NCBI GenBank assembly: GCA_964425195.1 | Contig: CAYRLG010000020.1 | Location: 1-64,000, forward strand | Direction of reading: 5' to 3' | Source: Desulfamplus sp964425195 | Lineage (GTDB): Bacteria; Desulfobacterota; Desulfobacteria; Desulfobacterales; Desulfobacteraceae | Length of the DNA stretch: 64,000 bases | In this document: positions 34,172 through 42,973 of the stretch, one piece after another | Numbering within the stretch: the first letter of the stretch is position 1 | Layout of the letters: each line of letters starts with the position of its first letter | Program-made: the position numbers and the translations under genes | The notes under the pieces: generated by a model | Told to the model about the DNA's origin: nothing | The model's database searches: none | What the model saw: the letters and a program-made list of their open reading frames with translations, nothing else

Positions 34172-35650
34172 TTACCTTTTCTCTTTATATTCATTGAGCT
34201 TATTTCTAAGAGTTCTGACACTGATTCCAAGCAATTTTGCCGCATGTGTTCGGTTACCTTCAGTACGGTCAAGAGTGCTAAAAATAACACGCTGCTCAAT
34301 ATCTTTTAGTGAGCCTGATTCAATACGATATAGAGATTCGTCTATAGCTTGCTCATTACCGTTATCATCATAAGAAGTTAAACTCTCTTTATCATCATCG
34401 CTATTGACAAAATCGTCCATCAAAAGATCGTGCGGTTGAATCAATTCACCTTCTGCAAGCAGTACAGCTCTATGAATCATGTTCTGAAGTTCTCTTACAT
34501 TTCCTGTAAATTTTTGTGATGCTAATACTTTGTACGCCTCTGGTGTCATTCCTTTGACATCTCTTGCGTCAAGAATACTGTACTGTTTTATAAAATGGTC
34601 GCAAAGAAGTTTTAAGTCTCCTTGTCGCTGTCTAAGAGGTGGAATGGTAAGAGGAATGGTATTTAGTCGATGGTAGAGATCTTCTCTGAACTCTCCATTA
34701 CGAATAGCCTCTTTCATATCTCTGTTTGTTGAAGCTATAATTCTGACATCAACCTGAACAGGCTCTCTGCCTCCAAGTCTGTCAACCGTCTTCTCCTGAA
34801 GTACCCTCAGCAGCTTTGCTTGAAGATGATACTGCATCTCTGTAATCTCATCAAGAAATAGAGAGCCATGATTTGCAAGTTCAAACTTTCCCTCTTTTCT
34901 TGTAATAGCTCCTGTGAATGCACCTTTTTCATGTCCAAAAAGCTCACTTTCAAGAAGGTTTTCAGGTAGAGCTGCGCAGTTAAGAGCTATAAATGGCATT
35001 GAACACCTTTTGCTATTTTGGTGAATAAACCGAGCAAAAAGCTCTTTTCCTGTACCACTCTCCCCCTGAATAAGAACAGATGCTGTGCTATCTGCAACGC
35101 GTTTTGCCATATTTAGCACCCTTTGCATCCCCTTATCAGAGGTTATAATTTCAACGGACGATAAATTTTGATTATTTATACTCTTTGGGTTAAACTCTAT
35201 ATTAAAAGCTGCTACTCCATTTTTAGCTCGCTTATCTATTTTCTCTTGTTCAATTTTTCTGCGTTTAGCTAAAATTTTTTTAAGAGAGAGTTCTATCTGT
35301 TCAAAAGAGATTGGTTTAATAAGAAAATCAAACGCACCATGCTTCATTAATGAAACAGCTTCCTCAACAAGTGGATGCTCTGAAATTACCATCACCTCAG
35401 TTAATGGATTAAACTCTTTAACCAGTTTAAGAAAGTTAAGGGCAATAAAGTCTGGTGTATCAATATCTGCAATTACAAGCAAAAAATCTTTATCAATACT
35501 ATCAACACTCTCTGTCTTATTTATAACTAATTCTGCATTTGTTCCATCTTGAACAACATCAACTTTATAGCCAAAATCTTCAAGAAAACGGGTCATCTCC
35601 ATCCGCTCCCTGAAATTGTGCTCTATAATAAGAACTCTATGTTCAGCCAT
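34172..35650 (-). CDS. FlrC-like sigma-54 response regulator of flagellar genes
   Basis: A 492-residue activator with an N-terminal receiver, AAA+ core (Walker A GESGTGKE, intact GAFTGA, Walker B LFLDEITEM) and a Fis-type HTH (AAKLLGISVRTLRNKLNEY). Its place directly upstream of flgB and the sigma-54 promoter there make it the probable activator of the basal-body operon, as FlrC/FleR are in polar flagellates. The receiver is atypical: the acidic pair after the first strand reads IIEHN, so the second acid is His, while the phosphorylatable Asp (VIADIDTPD), the Ser and the Lys (LIKPI) remain. It may work with weak or no phosphorylation. It is co-transcribed with the TPR gene upstream (11-base gap). 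Confidence 0.88.
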   Translation of the reverse strand: MAEHRVLIIEHNFRERMEMTRFLEDFGYKVDVVQDGTNAELVINKTESVDSIDKDFLLVIADIDTPDFIALNFLKLVKEFNPLTEVMVISEHPLVEEAVSLMKHGAFDFLIKPISFEQIELSLKKILAKRRKIEQEKIDKRAKNGVAAFNIEFNPKSINNQNLSSVEIITSDKGMQRVLNMAKRVADSTASVLIQGESGTGKELFARFIHQNSKRCSMPFIALNCAALPENLLESELFGHEKGAFTGAITRKEGKFELANHGSLFLDEITEMQYHLQAKLLRVLQEKTVDRLGGREPVQVDVRIIASTNRDMKEAIRNGEFREDLYHRLNTIPLTIPPLRQRQGDLKLLCDHFIKQYSILDARDVKGMTPEAYKVLASQKFTGNVRELQNMIHRAVLLAEGELIQPHDLLMDDFVNSDDDKESLTSYDDNGNEQAIDESLYRIESGSLKDIEQRVIFSTLDRTEGNRTHAAKLLGISVRTLRNKLNEYKEKR

Positions 35651-35661
35651 AAGAATTACCT

Positions 35662-38331
35662 CTACGAACTTGAGACTTTTTCAGCTAATGCCAATGTGGT
35701 TAAACGCTCCTTTGCAAGACGTGACCAGATAGAGTCTTCAGCTCCAGCAACCTTTTCAAATGCCTCTTTTGCCTTTTCAAGAACATTGGCTTTTTGATAA
35801 GCATCACCAAGCATAAAGACAATATCAATAGAGTTATATCCACCAGTATCAGATATTTTTAGTGCCATATCAAAGGCATCCACAGCTTTTACAAACAGCT
35901 TTTGCTCTAAATAGGATTTACCAAGTGATTTGTAGGCTCCTGAAATAAGATCATAATTTTTTCCTGTTGCAGAGACATATTCTGTTACAGCTTTTTCAAA
36001 AATTTCTGACACTTTTTTCCAATCATTTAGCTTTTTGTAAACTTCTGCTTCAAGGCTTAAAATATTTCCCTTTTCCACTCTATCTTTGCTCAACTCATAG
36101 CCACTTTTGAAATTTTTTGCAGCTTTGATCAACTCTCCCTTATCAAAGAGTATATCTCCTGTACGAACATAAGCTGCAACTTTATCTGGTCCTATTTCTG
36201 CACGTTCTATATATGCCTTTAAAACATTTAAAGCATCATCTCTTCTTCCAGATTCATCCATAGCGATACCAAGTCCAAATAAAAGCTCAAGAGGTCTATC
36301 ACTCTGTTGGAACTGTTTGTAGGACTCCATTAGTTGATTAAACGCCTGTTCGTAAAGATGGGCATCAAGATAGGCAAGACCTGTGGTTAGAAAAATCTCG
36401 CGGCTCTCTAACCTGTCAAGCAGAACTTTTGCCCCTTCATAAGTCTTTAATACTTCAGGATACTCTCCAGCCTTTAATTTATCTCTAAAAAGAGATTCAT
36501 AAGCACTTTGCATAAGTTTAACAGCATCATAACGTAACCCTGTTGGGTGAGTAGCAAGAAGGTTTTCAATCTCCTCTATACATTTTTCATACTCCTTGTT
36601 GTTAAAATATAGTTCAGCAAGACGCATCATAGCAACTTTGGATAGCCTGTGATCTGAAAAATCTGCCTTTACCATATTATATATCTCTTCTATTTTTGAA
36701 CGATCTTTTAGGCAAAGAGCAATCCCCATAGCACTTCCAAGAAAACCCTCTGTACCGGGGAATTTATCCATAACAAATTGATAAACCACTTTTGCCCGTT
36801 CCAGATTTTTCTCGTAAAAATAGGTGTCTCCAACTTTTGTCATAACCATATCTTTATCGCTAATGTCATCAAACATATTATAAACTCTGGTTAGATTCTC
36901 TCTTGCAGGAATACTGTTTTGTAAAGCATATTCAGCTTCACCAATGCTTCTTAGAACTTCTGGGGAATCATATACAATTTCTGGATTGCTCTCTACAAGA
37001 GAGGTGAGAATATCTCTTGACTCAATATAGTGAAGTTTCTTAAAAAGAGCTTTACCAAGCCCAACTCCTGCATCAACAGCATAAACACTCTTTGAGTAGT
37101 TGTTGAAAACCTCTTTGTAGTTTTCAATAGCCCTATCGTTATACTCTTTATCTATATCTCCCTTTGCATCATAAATCTTTGCAAGGTAGTAGAGTGCCTC
37201 TGGTAAACCAGAATATGATTTATACTCATCAACAACAATGGTGAAATGACCTTCAGAAGCTGCACTGTTACCTAATTTATCATAGATAAGCCCTAAAGAT
37301 GCGTGGGCAAATGGGGTAAGAGAGGAGGATTGCCAATTGACAAGAAGATTATGAAAAAGAGATTCTGCCTTAAATAACTTCTCAAAATCGTCTTTGTTAG
37401 TCAACTTAGGTTCAATATCTTGTATGGTTTTATAAAATGTGTATGCTTTAAGAAAATCAGCTCTCTCAACACACTCAACCCCACCTTTTTCAAGATAGCC
37501 ATCTAAAATATCAAAGGCATTTTGCCACTGCGACTGTTTTATAAGCATGTAGGCTTTTTTAAGCTCATTATCATTACAAGACATTAAATCTGCCTCAGCT
37601 ATAATATCGCTTACATCACCAGCTATATCAGATAGACGATTTTTTCTTGTGCCATAAACCTTCTTCTCTACTTTGGTCTTTATTGGCTCATCCTTAGATT
37701 TAATATGTTCAGTTGATGGAGCTAATTTTGAAGCTATACTGCCACTTAAATCCTCAGATTTAGAAGTAATTGTTGGCTCTTTTAGCTTTGTTAAAGAGCT
37801 GCTTAAACTATCGCTCTTTTTGGGTGGTGGCGATTTAGAGGTAGTTTTTCTCTCTTTGTATCTCTGCTCTTTTTTAGAAGAGATGGATGATTGCGATGCA
37901 CTATTTGATTTTATTTGGTTATTGATAGCAGTTTGATTGAATCTTACCGTCAAATTTAAACCGCTCTTATCCCAACTGTGTGATACTGATTTAAAGGGAA
38001 CTTTGCCTGTAACTACAATTGCAAGCACATTTCCGGGAAGCTCATCTAACTCTATTTTGCGAATGGCATTATTTGTTTTATAAAAATGTGTCATACCTTT
38101 TGCAGGACGAATATTTTTAAGTGCAATGAGAACCTCTTTATCATCAACCATAATCACTTTACCCTTAATCTTTTCCGTGACCTGAAGCCTTATTTCTGAG
38201 TTTCCATACTCTGAAAAGATACCTTTAAGTTCTGCACCTCTTGCAACATCTTTTTTGAGAGGAGAGATTACGCAGAACAGCATAGATAGTATTAATATAG
38301 TCTTTTTGGAATGCACTATCATCTCTGCCAT
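35662..38331 (-). CDS. periplasmic TPR-repeat protein in flagellar cluster
   Basis: An 889-residue exported protein of unknown function. A signal peptide is at about 8-32. A beta-rich domain at about 33-135 resembles an AMIN-like or beta-sandwich module. A Ser/Lys-rich low-complexity linker runs at about 140-225, and then many tetratricopeptide-like helical pairs reach the C-terminus (for example LYDKLGNSAASEGHF, YLAKIYDAKGD, LAELYFNNKEYEKC, SLGKSYLEQKLF). The architecture, beta domain plus TPR superhelix in the periplasm, is like Campylobacter PflA, a stator-scaffold protein, although I cannot show homology. It shares an operon with the FlrC-like regulator and has its own sigma-54 promoter at 38391-38406, which ties it to motility. 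Confidence 0.8.
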   Translation of the reverse strand: MAEMIVHSKKTILILSMLFCVISPLKKDVARGAELKGIFSEYGNSEIRLQVTEKIKGKVIMVDDKEVLIALKNIRPAKGMTHFYKTNNAIRKIELDELPGNVLAIVVTGKVPFKSVSHSWDKSGLNLTVRFNQTAINNQIKSNSASQSSISSKKEQRYKERKTTSKSPPPKKSDSLSSSLTKLKEPTITSKSEDLSGSIASKLAPSTEHIKSKDEPIKTKVEKKVYGTRKNRLSDIAGDVSDIIAEADLMSCNDNELKKAYMLIKQSQWQNAFDILDGYLEKGGVECVERADFLKAYTFYKTIQDIEPKLTNKDDFEKLFKAESLFHNLLVNWQSSSLTPFAHASLGLIYDKLGNSAASEGHFTIVVDEYKSYSGLPEALYYLAKIYDAKGDIDKEYNDRAIENYKEVFNNYSKSVYAVDAGVGLGKALFKKLHYIESRDILTSLVESNPEIVYDSPEVLRSIGEAEYALQNSIPARENLTRVYNMFDDISDKDMVMTKVGDTYFYEKNLERAKVVYQFVMDKFPGTEGFLGSAMGIALCLKDRSKIEEIYNMVKADFSDHRLSKVAMMRLAELYFNNKEYEKCIEEIENLLATHPTGLRYDAVKLMQSAYESLFRDKLKAGEYPEVLKTYEGAKVLLDRLESREIFLTTGLAYLDAHLYEQAFNQLMESYKQFQQSDRPLELLFGLGIAMDESGRRDDALNVLKAYIERAEIGPDKVAAYVRTGDILFDKGELIKAAKNFKSGYELSKDRVEKGNILSLEAEVYKKLNDWKKVSEIFEKAVTEYVSATGKNYDLISGAYKSLGKSYLEQKLFVKAVDAFDMALKISDTGGYNSIDIVFMLGDAYQKANVLEKAKEAFEKVAGAEDSIWSRLAKERLTTLALAEKVSSS

Positions 38332-38390
38332 TTTACACCTTTACAATCAAATTCAGATTTACAATACAAAAACAACTTATCTTGATAAAT

Positions 38391-38406
38391 GCAATATATA
38401 TGCCTT
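38391..38406 (-). promoter_or_regulatory. sigma-54 promoter of the TPR/FlrC-like pair
   Basis: The minus strand reads AAGGCATATATATTGC: GGCA -24 element (GG at 38403-38404), TTGC -12 element (GC at 38391-38392), ten bases between. The predicted start near 38380 is about 50 bases before the TPR gene. The next gene upstream encodes a receiver-less sigma-54 activator, a natural FlrA-type regulator for it. Confidence 0.72.
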
Positions 38407-38523
38407 ATAAAAATAAAACTTAAAATAGAAGAGGGGATAAAAAATAAGGGGGTAAAAAAAGTGCGGTAATATGCTAAAGAGTATCGTAGAGAATTAATGA
38501 GACTAAATTATAATTGAACAAGA

Positions 38524-39558
38524 TTACAAAAAAAGAAACTCCTCTTCTTGTGCTTGTTCAATATTCATTTTTTTAATTTTTTCCACAAGCGTGGTGCGAT
38601 TCATTTTTAACAGCTCTGCTGCTCTTGCCTTTACCCAGTGTGTCTGTTCAAGAGCATAAAGGATCAAACTCCTTTGATACTCATCTACTGCCTCATTAAA
38701 GCCTATACCATTTTGAAATACACTCAAAACAGATGTTTTATCTAATCCTGCCGGAGTTTGCCTTGAAATATATTCAGGCAGATCAGAGGGCATAACAAAA
38801 TTATCCTCTACCATGACAGATAGCCTCTCAACAAGATTTTCAAGCTCTCTGACATTACCGGGCCAACTATAGCTGCTTAGAATAGCTAACGCCTCTTCAG
38901 AAAAGATCTTTTTTGTATAGCTACTATAACTACTTGTACGCTGTATGATCTTTTCTTGAAAATGGTCGATAAGGATCGGTAAATCACCAATACGCTCTCT
39001 TAAAGGTGGAACTTTAAGAGGAATAACATTAAGTCTATAAAAAAGGTCTTCACGAAATGTGCCTTGTGTAATTGATGCTGCAAGGTCTTTATTTGTTGCA
39101 GATAGAATTCTTACATCAATATTTGTTGTTGTCGTACCACCAACCCTCTCAATCTTACGCTCCTGCAAAGCTCTTAAAAGTTTAACTTGAAGATCAGGGC
39201 TCATATCTCCTATCTCATCAAGAAAAACTGTACCTCTATCTGCTAATTCAAATCTTCCAACTCTTGACCTGTGAGCACCTGTAAAAGCTCCCTTCTCGTG
39301 CCCAAATAGCTCACTTTCAAGTAGCTCTCCTGGAATTGCACCACAGTTTATTACAACCATTGGCTCTCTGCTTCTGTGGCTGTTATTGTGTATAGCTCTT
39401 GCAACTAACTCTTTTCCAGTCCCACTTTCGCCAGTAATAAGAACAGAAGCATCAGAAACAGAAACTTTTCTGATAGTATTTAAAACCTGCTTTACAGCAT
39501 CGCTTACCCCAGCAATCTCTTTACAGCAAAATTTATCTTTAGAAGATTTTAGTTCCAT
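38524..39558 (-). CDS. sigma-54 activator without receiver domain (FlrA/FleQ-like function)
   Basis: A 344-residue protein made of only an AAA+ core and a C-terminal Fis-type HTH. Walker A GESGTGKE is at about residue 43, GAFTGA is intact, Walker B is VFLDEIGDM, and the HTH reads AAELLKMNRTTLVEKIKKM. With no N-terminal regulatory domain it should be constitutively competent unless restrained by a partner protein. In polar flagellates the master activator FleQ/FlrA has a degenerate receiver and binds c-di-GMP; here the receiver is gone. Its ATG overlaps the CheY stop as TAATG, so the two are translationally coupled and the CheY-like protein could act in trans. The sigma-54 site downstream at 38391-38406 is its likely target. 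Confidence 0.88.
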   Translation of the reverse strand: MELKSSKDKFCCKEIAGVSDAVKQVLNTIRKVSVSDASVLITGESGTGKELVARAIHNNSHRSREPMVVINCGAIPGELLESELFGHEKGAFTGAHRSRVGRFELADRGTVFLDEIGDMSPDLQVKLLRALQERKIERVGGTTTTNIDVRILSATNKDLAASITQGTFREDLFYRLNVIPLKVPPLRERIGDLPILIDHFQEKIIQRTSSYSSYTKKIFSEEALAILSSYSWPGNVRELENLVERLSVMVEDNFVMPSDLPEYISRQTPAGLDKTSVLSVFQNGIGFNEAVDEYQRSLILYALEQTHWVKARAAELLKMNRTTLVEKIKKMNIEQAQEEEFLFL

Positions 39559-39932
39559 TATTTTAGTATCTTCTTTAATTTTTCTGAAATCGCTTCAGCA
39601 GTGAACGGTTTTACAACATAATTTGATACCCCAGCTTGCACAGCTTCAATAACATTCTGTTTTTGAGCCTCTGCTGTTACCATGAGAAAAGGAGTTTTTG
39701 CATATTTTTTATTTGCTCTTACCCACTTTAGTAGTTCAAGTCCTGTCATTTTAGGCATGTTCCAGTCAGAGATAATAAGTTCAATATCATTTTTCTCAAG
39801 GGTTTCCATTGCTGTTGTGCCATCGTCAGCTTCCAGAAGATTTTTAAAACCAAGCTGTTTTAAAATATTTTTTAAAATCCTTCGCATGGTTGCAAAATCA
39901 TCTACAATCAACACTTTTATCGACGTATTCAT
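39558..39932 (-). CDS. cheY: CheY-like single-domain response regulator
   Basis: A 124-residue lone receiver with all active-site residues: VLIVDDFATMRRI, phospho-Asp in LIISDWNMPKMTGLELL, Thr in LMVTAEA and Lys in YVVKPF. The sequence NMPKMTGLELLKWVR is that of true chemotaxis CheY. It binds FliM when phosphorylated to change motor rotation. AGGAGG lies upstream of the ATG. It lies between cheX and the sigma-54 activator. Confidence 0.9.
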   Translation of the reverse strand: MNTSIKVLIVDDFATMRRILKNILKQLGFKNLLEADDGTTAMETLEKNDIELIISDWNMPKMTGLELLKWVRANKKYAKTPFLMVTAEAQKQNVIEAVQAGVSNYVVKPFTAEAISEKLKKILK

Positions 39933-39972
39933 TGGTTAAAGCCTCCTTAAAATCTCTTATCAGAAAAAATAT

Positions 39973-40434
39973 CTATCTTTCAAAACAGACCTCTATGGTA
40001 AAGTCGCCATTATCGGTATAAAATGGAATAGCAATTCTGGGACCATTTGTGTAATGGGCAATACTGTGTGCTCTCCCCATAATAACAGAAGGGATAGCAG
40101 CTTTGAATGTTCTTCCTAACTCCTCTAACTCTTTTCTTGCCTGTCCTGACACCATATTTGTCAACTCTCCCACAGCATCTGCAATATCTCCATTTAGACG
40201 TACCATTTTTTCGCCAAGCATATTGGAGACAATGGCAAGAATACATTTTTCTTGAAAAGTTACTGATATTGTGCCATTTGCAGCTCCAGTTAGCCCAATA
40301 ACTCCAGTAACATCACCTTTGGCAACATTATCCTTTTTTAGATATGGTTTTCCAGGCTTTACCTTCATAAAAGCCATTGTCTCAAGAACGTTTAATGTTG
40401 CATTAATAAAAGGGTTGATTAATTTGACATCCAT
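39973..40434 (-). CDS. cheX: CheX-like CheY-P phosphatase
   Basis: A 153-residue protein of the CheC/CheX/FliY family. The catalytic E-x-x-N is in VGELTNMVSGQARKEL and only one such helix is present, as in dimeric CheX. It begins INPFINATLNVLETM, a family feature. It would dephosphorylate CheY-P; the cheY gene follows after 40 bases. GAGG precedes the ATG by nine bases. Confidence 0.87.
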   Translation of the reverse strand: MDVKLINPFINATLNVLETMAFMKVKPGKPYLKKDNVAKGDVTGVIGLTGAANGTISVTFQEKCILAIVSNMLGEKMVRLNGDIADAVGELTNMVSGQARKELEELGRTFKAAIPSVIMGRAHSIAHYTNGPRIAIPFYTDNGDFTIEVCFER

Positions 40435-40507
40435 TAATTAGTACCTCAAATTGTTTTAATAGTCATCATGCTTTGACTTTAGACAATTTTTTAATATGCA
40501 ATATAAC

Positions 40508-40846
40508 TTATTCGGCACTGTTATACTGCACAATATTTTTTAGATGGGTATAAGTTTCAAGATCCATAGTGTCAAATATAATGCCCATCCCCTCTTCATC
40601 AACTCTTGCAACCTTAGCGTGAATAATAAGCTCAGTAGCGTCAACTCCTCCTGAAAGGATAATTTTTACCATACACTTAACTCCGGGAGAAACTTTTTTT
40701 TGAGTCTTTACAAATAGTCCCTTAACGCTCAAGTTAGTTGAGTTACCAGTAATATCGATCTCTCTATCACTGTAGATCAATATAATACGTGTGGAAAATT
40801 GGACTCGTGTATGGTGTCTTCGTCCGATATTTTCAATTTGAGTCAT
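40508..40846 (-). CDS. PilZ-domain c-di-GMP-binding protein
   Basis: A 112-residue protein that is essentially one PilZ domain: the RRHHTRV stretch supplies the RxxxR motif, and NLSVKGLFV gives the (D/N)xSxxG motif about 30 residues later; both are needed to bind c-di-GMP. In flagellates such single-domain PilZ proteins slow or steer the motor. I take the ATG at 40844-40846; a TTG seven codons earlier is the alternative. It lies between the HD-GYP gene (c-di-GMP breakdown) and cheX, so second-messenger control of motility is implied. Confidence 0.83.
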   Translation of the reverse strand: MTQIENIGRRHHTRVQFSTRIILIYSDREIDITGNSTNLSVKGLFVKTQKKVSPGVKCMVKIILSGGVDATELIIHAKVARVDEEGMGIIFDTMDLETYTHLKNIVQYNSAE

Positions 40847-40870
40847 GGAAAAAAACCTTTTTATCAAAAA

Positions 40871-42436
40871 TCAGAAATCGTGGGGCCAAACATCATCGAC
40901 AATAGTTAAAAAAACTTCGACAACCTCGGGATCAAACTGAGTGCCAGAACACTCCTTTATAATAGAGACAACTTTCTCTTTCTCCATTTTCTTTCGATAA
41001 GCTCTATCTGAGGACATTGCGTCAAACGCATCAGCCACAGATAGCACTCTTGCAAGTTTAGGAATCTCATACTGCTTAAGTCCATCAGGATATCCTTTAC
41101 CATTAAAGTATTCGTGGTGATGTCTTATAATATCTTGCTCTCTTTCCCACAACCCAAGTTTACCAACAATATCTGCACCAATTGCAGGATGCTCTTTTAT
41201 CTTTTCAAACTCTTCGTCTGTCAACCTACCCGGCTTTAAAAGGATATCATCTCTAATACCAATTTTGCCTATATCATGGAGCTGTCCTGCAAAACTTAAA
41301 ATATCCAACTCTTCCTCAGAACAACCCATTGTTTTTCCAATAGTATATGAAACTTCAGCCACACGAGTTGAGTGTTTACGTGTATATGAGTCTCTTGCCT
41401 CAAGAGCAGCAACAAAAGCATAGAGTGTAGAGAAGAGATTGTCATAAATATTTTCATACAAAGCGATATTTTCAATAGCTGATGCAGCTTTTTGGGTGAT
41501 AAAGCTCATGTAATAGATATCTTTATCGCTAAAGTAGTGAGCACTATATTTATTACTACCCCCAGATTCAACCATAATAGATGCGGTTACTACACCAAAC
41601 GGTTTTTCTCTAATTTTTACAGGTACAACTATAAAAGAGAGTATATTGTCTGGAAGCCCATCAACACCACAATTTTTTCCAACTAAACAGGGCTTATCAT
41701 CTGAAATAACATCCATAAAGAATTTACAAAGTTGAGAGGAAATATCTCCTGATAGACTCTCATCTAAATCTGTGCTTGCTATTGGAATAAAAGAGAGTTC
41801 ATCGCCTGAGTGGATATAGAAGTTCACTTTGTCCGCCTTAACTACATCCATACCAAGTGAAACAACTCTACTAAAGATACCGTATGTAGAATCAGACCCG
41901 GAGAAGTCCTCCATGATACGATTAAGTGTATTTAACTCATCTACACGAGATAGTAGTTCATCATTTAAGCCTTTTAAACGCTCTTTTCGCTCAATCTCTT
42001 CTCTAAGTATTAGATTTTCAACAAAAAGTCCCCTCTCTCTCATTATCCGCCTTAAACTTAACTCCATCTGCTCTAAGTTTACAGGTTTAACAAGATAATC
42101 TACTACACCATTTTTCAAGGTTCTTATGGTATTTTCTAAAGAGGGGTAACCTGTCATAACAATAACAGGAAGGGTATTGTCAATGCGTCTTATCTGTTCT
42201 GCAAGCTCAAGTCCATCCATTTCAGGCATATTGATATCTGTAAAGCAGCAGCCTATTTTTACAGATTCAATGACCTTAATAGCTTCAATACCATTGCTTG
42301 CTGTATAGACATTGTAACCTCGCCTCTCAAAGTACTCCTGTGTAATCTCAAGAATACCATCTTCGTCATCAACTACCAGTATAGTATTTTTACCGTTATC
42401 TATCATACTTGGTTTTCCAAAATTATCGTCCGTCAT
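40871..42436 (-). CDS. response regulator with GAF and HD-GYP domains (RpfG-like phosphodiesterase)
   Basis: A 521-residue protein. The receiver (VDDEDG, Asp in CCFTDINMPEMDG, MTGYPS, LVKPV) covers about residues 1-135, a GAF-like domain about 170-335, and an HD-GYP domain the rest, with FAGQLHDIGKIGI, the KEHPAIGADIV His, HHEYFNGKGYPDGL and DAFDAMSSDRAYR. All catalytic signatures are present, so it should hydrolyse c-di-GMP. Four bases separate the PilZ frame (long form), and the downstream genes are all motility-related. Upstream is a 537-base intergenic region. The Shine-Dalgarno is weak. Confidence 0.9.
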   Translation of the reverse strand: MTDDNFGKPSMIDNGKNTILVVDDEDGILEITQEYFERRGYNVYTASNGIEAIKVIESVKIGCCFTDINMPEMDGLELAEQIRRIDNTLPVIVMTGYPSLENTIRTLKNGVVDYLVKPVNLEQMELSLRRIMRERGLFVENLILREEIERKERLKGLNDELLSRVDELNTLNRIMEDFSGSDSTYGIFSRVVSLGMDVVKADKVNFYIHSGDELSFIPIASTDLDESLSGDISSQLCKFFMDVISDDKPCLVGKNCGVDGLPDNILSFIVVPVKIREKPFGVVTASIMVESGGSNKYSAHYFSDKDIYYMSFITQKAASAIENIALYENIYDNLFSTLYAFVAALEARDSYTRKHSTRVAEVSYTIGKTMGCSEEELDILSFAGQLHDIGKIGIRDDILLKPGRLTDEEFEKIKEHPAIGADIVGKLGLWEREQDIIRHHHEYFNGKGYPDGLKQYEIPKLARVLSVADAFDAMSSDRAYRKKMEKEKVVSIIKECSGTQFDPEVVEVFLTIVDDVWPHDF

Positions 42437-42973
42437 ATTTAGAAATCATCGTCTGCCTCAAGCCATAATTTTAAACAGCACAGCCTATTTATCTGACCAC
42501 AATAATCACCAGTAGCTGTAACAATAATACAATCGTTATAATAATTATATAATTTATAAAAACATATTATTATACCAGACCTTTTCTATACCAAACGTTC
42601 TTATTTTTCAATGGAAAATAGAGCAAACAACTATTTTGAAAGTAAGGTGGCATAAACGCAGTATAAATGCAGTATAAATAAAGAGTCTATATATTGATAT
42701 CACTACCTAATCTAATATATCAAAATTTTCTAATCAAGATATCAATACCTACTATCTGCTATTTTATCTTACAAATAAGTGTTTGAAAATTATAATTCAT
42801 TATGCTATAAAAAATCACAATTTAGACCAAAATTCCTGAAAATATTGATAAAAATGATTTTTTATGGTTTGTCCTTTTTTAGAACTCTTTAGAAATGAAA
42901 CATATAGTTGCAGTACCTGTATTTGGAGTCTTATGTCAATGTAAATAAACAAAACAATTGGAGGAAGGAAAAG
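42437..42973. other. long divergent intergenic region with repeats
   Basis: An AT-rich 537-base gap between the HD-GYP and ABC binding-protein genes. It holds a 10-bp inverted repeat TATTGATATC (42692-42701) and GATATCAATA (42738-42747), each next to the related strings CACTACCT and CCT, and a tandem GCAGTATAAAT pair at about 42658-42679. No gene, RNA fold or good sigma-54 site was found. Operators for the divergent promoters are likely here. Confidence 0.45.

Noticed and set aside
42646..42659. GG-N10-GC string upstream of the ABC importer
   Set aside because: Spacing fits sigma-54, but the -12 side reads ACGC instead of TTGC and it lies over 300 bases from the gene.
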